This document shows positions 61,353 through 64,000 of a stretch of DNA of 64,000 nucleotides, in pieces. The position numbers and the translations under genes are program-made. Position 1 is the first letter of the stretch. Every line of letters starts with the position of its first letter. The notes beneath the pieces are model-generated. The model worked only from the letters and a program-made list of their open reading frames with translations. It was not told where the DNA came from and searched no databases. Source of the stretch: Hwangdonia lutea (GTDB lineage Bacteria > Bacteroidota > Bacteroidia > Flavobacteriales > Flavobacteriaceae); NCBI RefSeq assembly GCF_032814565.1, contig NZ_CP136521.1, positions 3,072,501 through 3,136,500 of the forward strand. The letters are read 5' to 3'.

Positions 61353-62192
61353 TTAGTTTCCACCAGCTTCTAGGTTTTTCATTTCCTTTTCAATCATTTC
61401 GTAAAATTGATCGATTTTAGGTAGTACAACAACACGTGTACGTCTGTTTGTTGCTCTGTTTTCAGCAGTATCGTTATCAACTAAAGGTACGTAATGGCTA
61501 CGTCCGGCAGCGATTAACTGGCCTGGGTTTACACCAAGATTCTGTAACTCACGTACAATTGATGTGGCACGCTTAACACTTAAATCCCAGTTGTCTAATA
61601 ACACACCTTTTTGGTACGATCGGCTATCGGTATGACCCTCAATCATAGCTTCAAATTCAGGTTTGCTATTTATAACTTTAGCCACTTTAGCTAACACCTC
61701 TTTAGCTCTAGGCGATACCGTGTAGCTTGCGGTTTTAAATAATAGTTTATCGGCAATTGAAATAAATACAACACCTTTTTCTACGTTTACTTCAATATCT
61801 GGATCGTTAATACCAACCTCACGTTTAAGGCTTGTTACCAATGCCAATGTTACGCTGTCTTTTTTGGTAAGCGCATCTTGTAAACGATTAATTTTAAGTT
61901 CTTTTTCTTTAATGCTTTCAAGTGTTTTTTCAATGCTACTCGCTCCTTTTGCCGAAAGAATTTGAAGGTTATCATTGCTCGCTTTTAAGTCGGCAATACG
62001 CTCTTCCAATACAGTTGTTCTGGCAGTAGCTGCGGCTTTGTCTGCTAAACATGAGTTTAGTTTAACCGTGGCAGAATTTAACAAGTCTTGAGTTTCTTTT
62101 TGTTTTGCTTGTAAGTCTGTAAATTGCTTTTTAGATACACATGAGCTTAATAAAAAAATGGTAGATAAGCTAAGTAATAAAACTTTTTTCAT
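61353..62192 (-). CDS. OmpA-family peptidoglycan-binding lipoprotein
   Basis: 279 residues with lipoprotein signal (LSTIFLLSSCVSKK, Cys18), a long coiled coil (about 25-120) and a C-terminal OmpA domain (about 140-270). EAMIEGHTDSRSYQKG and NRRTRVVVLPK carry the Asp and Arg that bind diaminopimelate. Tethers the outer membrane to peptidoglycan. A -7 TACTTTTG lies at 62233-62240 on the minus strand. Confidence 0.94.
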   Translation of the reverse strand: MKKVLLLSLSTIFLLSSCVSKKQFTDLQAKQKETQDLLNSATVKLNSCLADKAAATARTTVLEERIADLKASNDNLQILSAKGASSIEKTLESIKEKELKINRLQDALTKKDSVTLALVTSLKREVGINDPDIEVNVEKGVVFISIADKLLFKTASYTVSPRAKEVLAKVAKVINSKPEFEAMIEGHTDSRSYQKGVLLDNWDLSVKRATSIVRELQNLGVNPGQLIAAGRSHYVPLVDNDTAENRATNRRTRVVVLPKIDQFYEMIEKEMKNLEAGGN

Positions 62193-62290
62193 AATTAATA
62201 ATGGATTAAATTTCCTGATTTTGTTGTTCTCACAAAAGTATGCAAAAAACCTATGATTACAGCATAGTTAACAAAACTTTTGCTTACTAT

Positions 62291-63289
62291 TTATAAACTT
62301 TTATAATTGTTTTTATTATTTACGAAATAAGCAAACACTATAGATGTTTTTTGATAATATTTTACGGTTTGATTTAAGGCTTTTCTCTGTTTGAGCAAAT
62401 ATGGCAAATGGCTGTAAAACCCAAGATGCGCTTTTAGAACAGCTATAATATGTTTGAACTTTAATTGGAATAAAAACTTTGCACTTGCCACGCCATCTAA
62501 AATTAATCGGGCAAGTATTAAAAAGAAAAGGTTGCCTTTGGCATTTTTTGTTACGGCGAATAAACTATTTCTGAAATTTAAAAAGGTTTTTTTAGGATTG
62601 GTATTGTTTAAAGTAGCGCCGCCAACATGAAAAATAGTTGAGCTGCCCACATATTTTATTTGGTATCCCAGGTTTTGTGCCCGCCAGCATAAATCTATTT
62701 CTTCCATGTGCGCAAAAAATGCTTCATCAAATCCGTTTAAGCTTTTAAAAACCTCTTTTTTAATGAATAAACAGGCACCCGAAGCCCAAAAAATTTCAGT
62801 GGTATCGTTGTATTGTCCCTTGTCTTTTTCAATGGTGTTAAAAATGCGTCCACGACAATACGGATATCCAAACTTGTCTATAAAACCACCAGCAGCTCCA
62901 GCGTATTCAAAATAATCCCTTTTGTTGTAATCTAAAATTTTAGGTTGGATGATAGCCGTGTTTTCTTCAGTTTTAAAAGTATCAATTATTGGAGTGAGCC
63001 AGTTTTTGGTGACTTCAACATCGCTATTCAACAAGCAAAACACATCGGCATCAATACGTTTTAAGGCTTCATTATACCCTTTGGCATAACCGCCGTTTTC
63101 TTTGTTTTGAATGATTTTAATGGTGGGGAAACTGCTTTTAACGAATGAAACAGAATCGTCGGTCGAGGCATTGTCTGCCACGTAAATTTCCGCTTCTTCT
63201 GATGAATATTCAATTACTGAAGGTAAAAATTGCTCCAACAACTTTTTTCCGTTCCAGTTTAATATGACGATGGCAATTTTTATGTTCAA
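62291..63289 (-). CDS. Family 2 glycosyltransferase (rhamnosyltransferase-like)
   Basis: 332 residues. GT-A fold: IAIVILNWNGKKLLEQFLPS start, VADNASTDDSVSFV, LLNSDVEV as DxD region, and HMEEIDLCWRAQNLGY, the ExDLCxR signature of the WbbL-like branch. C-terminal hydrophobic/amphipathic helices suggest membrane association. Probably adds a sugar to a surface polysaccharide. No other glycan genes are nearby. Confidence 0.93.
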   Translation of the reverse strand: MNIKIAIVILNWNGKKLLEQFLPSVIEYSSEEAEIYVADNASTDDSVSFVKSSFPTIKIIQNKENGGYAKGYNEALKRIDADVFCLLNSDVEVTKNWLTPIIDTFKTEENTAIIQPKILDYNKRDYFEYAGAAGGFIDKFGYPYCRGRIFNTIEKDKGQYNDTTEIFWASGACLFIKKEVFKSLNGFDEAFFAHMEEIDLCWRAQNLGYQIKYVGSSTIFHVGGATLNNTNPKKTFLNFRNSLFAVTKNAKGNLFFLILARLILDGVASAKFLFQLKFKHIIAVLKAHLGFYSHLPYLLKQRKALNQTVKYYQKTSIVFAYFVNNKNNYKSL

Positions 63290-63318
63290 AGTTTAAGATT
63301 TAAATTTTAAAGATTTTT

Positions 63319-63350
63319 GACTGTAAACTGCTTACTGAGACTACTCACTG
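63319..63350. repeat. ACTG-rich intergenic repeat
   Basis: GACTGTAAACTGCTTACTGA and following bases, like those at 26687 and 30549. Confidence 0.55.
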
Positions 63351-63787
63351 TATTTTGGAATGTCCTTTAAAAAATTATAGCGTTCATTTTCAAAATCCAT
63401 TTGGCAATAATAATGATTTAATCCGTTGGTTACCATTAAAAAACTCGCATTAAGCACTAAATTGTATTGTGCTATTTGGTCAAAGGTATTTTGATTAATC
63501 ACAATGGTTGGCGCTTTGCACTCCACAATTAAATGAATGCTTCCGTCAGAATTAAAAACAACAATATCGTACCGCTTTTTTAAGGTATTTACAACCAATT
63601 CCTTTTCAACATTTATTAACGATTTCGGATAGCCTTTTTCTTCAATTAAATATTGAACACAATGCTGGCGCACCCATTCTTCGGGTTGTAAAACCACAAA
63701 TTTTTTACGAATACTATCGAATATAGAAATTTTATTTTCGCTACTTTTGAAACGAAACGAAAACTTTGGAAAGTTGAGCTCTTGCAA
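63341..63787 (-). CDS. Solitary type I restriction HsdR N-terminal-like protein
   Basis: 148 residues. The region YDIVVFNSDGSIHLIVECKAP is the PD-(D/E)xK core (Asp, then Glu and Lys in ECKAP) of HsdR N-terminal domains, and FDQIAQYN carries the QxxxY helix. There is no helicase part, and no hsdM or hsdS nearby. Stand-alone copies next to holA are common in Bacteroidota (from memory), so it is likely a housekeeping nuclease-fold protein rather than a restriction remnant. Confidence 0.85.
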   Translation of the reverse strand: MQELNFPKFSFRFKSSENKISIFDSIRKKFVVLQPEEWVRQHCVQYLIEEKGYPKSLINVEKELVVNTLKKRYDIVVFNSDGSIHLIVECKAPTIVINQNTFDQIAQYNLVLNASFLMVTNGLNHYYCQMDFENERYNFLKDIPKYSE

Positions 63788-63898
63788 TGCGCTATTATTA
63801 TTTTTTCAAAGTTAAACACAAAATAACAAATCGCAATATTCAAATACCAAATTCCAATAGATTGTAATGTCTTTTTGGAATTTTAAAATGTACATGGT

Positions 63899-64000
63899 GT
63901 GGACGAAGTCAAGCAATTAGTAACCGATATAAAAAACAAAAACCTAAAACCTATTTATTTTTTAATGGGCGAGGAGCCGTATTATATTGATAAGATTTCA
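63899..64000 (+). CDS. holA: DNA polymerase III delta subunit, N-terminus only
   Basis: Open from the GTG at 63899 to the window end, 34 codons: VDEVKQLVTDIKNKNLK, then PIYFLMGEEPYYIDKIS. The P-x-Y-x-L-x-G-E-E/D-xx-xx-I start is that of the clamp-loader delta subunit. No in-frame ATG occurs between the GTG and an upstream stop, so GTG is the start. Confidence 0.85.
   Translation, partial: MDEVKQLVTDIKNKNLKPIYFLMGEEPYYIDKIS

Noticed and set aside
63341-63787. Remnant of a type I restriction system
   Set aside because: No hsdM, hsdS or helicase pieces nearby. The protein is complete by itself with start, stop and intact core residues.

Overview
The window is a low-GC chromosomal segment from a member of the Flavobacteriaceae (phylum Bacteroidota). 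Three things point there. Promoters carry the Bacteroidota -7 element TAnnTTTG rather than a sigma70 -10 box. The gene content is typical: TonB-dependent receptor, CzcA-outer-membrane-factor fusion, DUF3365 haem lipoprotein, flavobacterial intergenic repeats. Intergenic DNA is rich in short palindromic elements. No rRNA operon, CRISPR array, transposase or phage genes are visible.

Region 1 (1-16.7 kb) is a stress-response island. It holds a truncated metallophosphoesterase, a P1B-4 type metal ATPase, the CbpA/CbpM chaperone pair, a TerB-like protein, a PAS/LOV histidine kinase, a response regulator whose output is a CRP/FNR-type DNA-binding module, four two-domain universal stress proteins, an ATP-cone nuclease, a beta-CASP metallo-beta-lactamase, a coiled-coil protein, Hsp20 and a lipoprotein. 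Five FNR-like palindromes (TGAT-N4-ATCA) sit in this region. Four of the five lie at an almost constant distance from a degenerate -7 element that drives a rightward transcript. The fifth shows the same spacing only towards the leftward terB-like gene. I read this as one regulon of the kinase/regulator pair. The kinase keeps the flavin-binding cysteine motif of LOV blue-light sensors. One of the palindromes drives a stretch with no intact gene.

Region 2 (16.8-37.5 kb) is efflux. A plus-strand pair encodes a CzcA-type RND pump fused to a TolC-like outer-membrane factor, and its CusB-like adaptor. Facing it on the minus strand is a long TetR-led cluster: TolC, HlyD lipoprotein, small His-rich lipoprotein, two ABC ATPases, two ABC-2 permeases, a second TolC, a second adaptor and an AcrB-type pump. 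CGCAGATTT-type palindromes are scattered through it. A GxxExxY-family nuclease-like gene sits between two of them.

Region 3 (37.6-45.2 kb) holds an MBL-rhodanese protein, a small exported protein with a copper-receptor-like TonB-dependent receptor, a methyltransferase/thioredoxin/DUF3365 operon, a saccharopine-dehydrogenase-like enzyme and a small orphan. Region 4 (45.2-51.5 kb) is a damage-tolerance module: an exonuclease/GIY-YIG protein and an S24 repressor diverge from DNA polymerase IV and a DnaE-type polymerase, with two operator-like palindromes between. Region 5 (51.5-64 kb) mixes housekeeping genes (serine ammonia-lyase, DnaK, RlmI-like methyltransferase, flavin oxidoreductase, OmpA-like lipoprotein, glycosyltransferase, start of holA) with a lipoprotein cassette bounded by inverted repeats, tRNA halves in reversed order, a periplasmic kinase-fold-like protein and two copies of a structured intergenic element.
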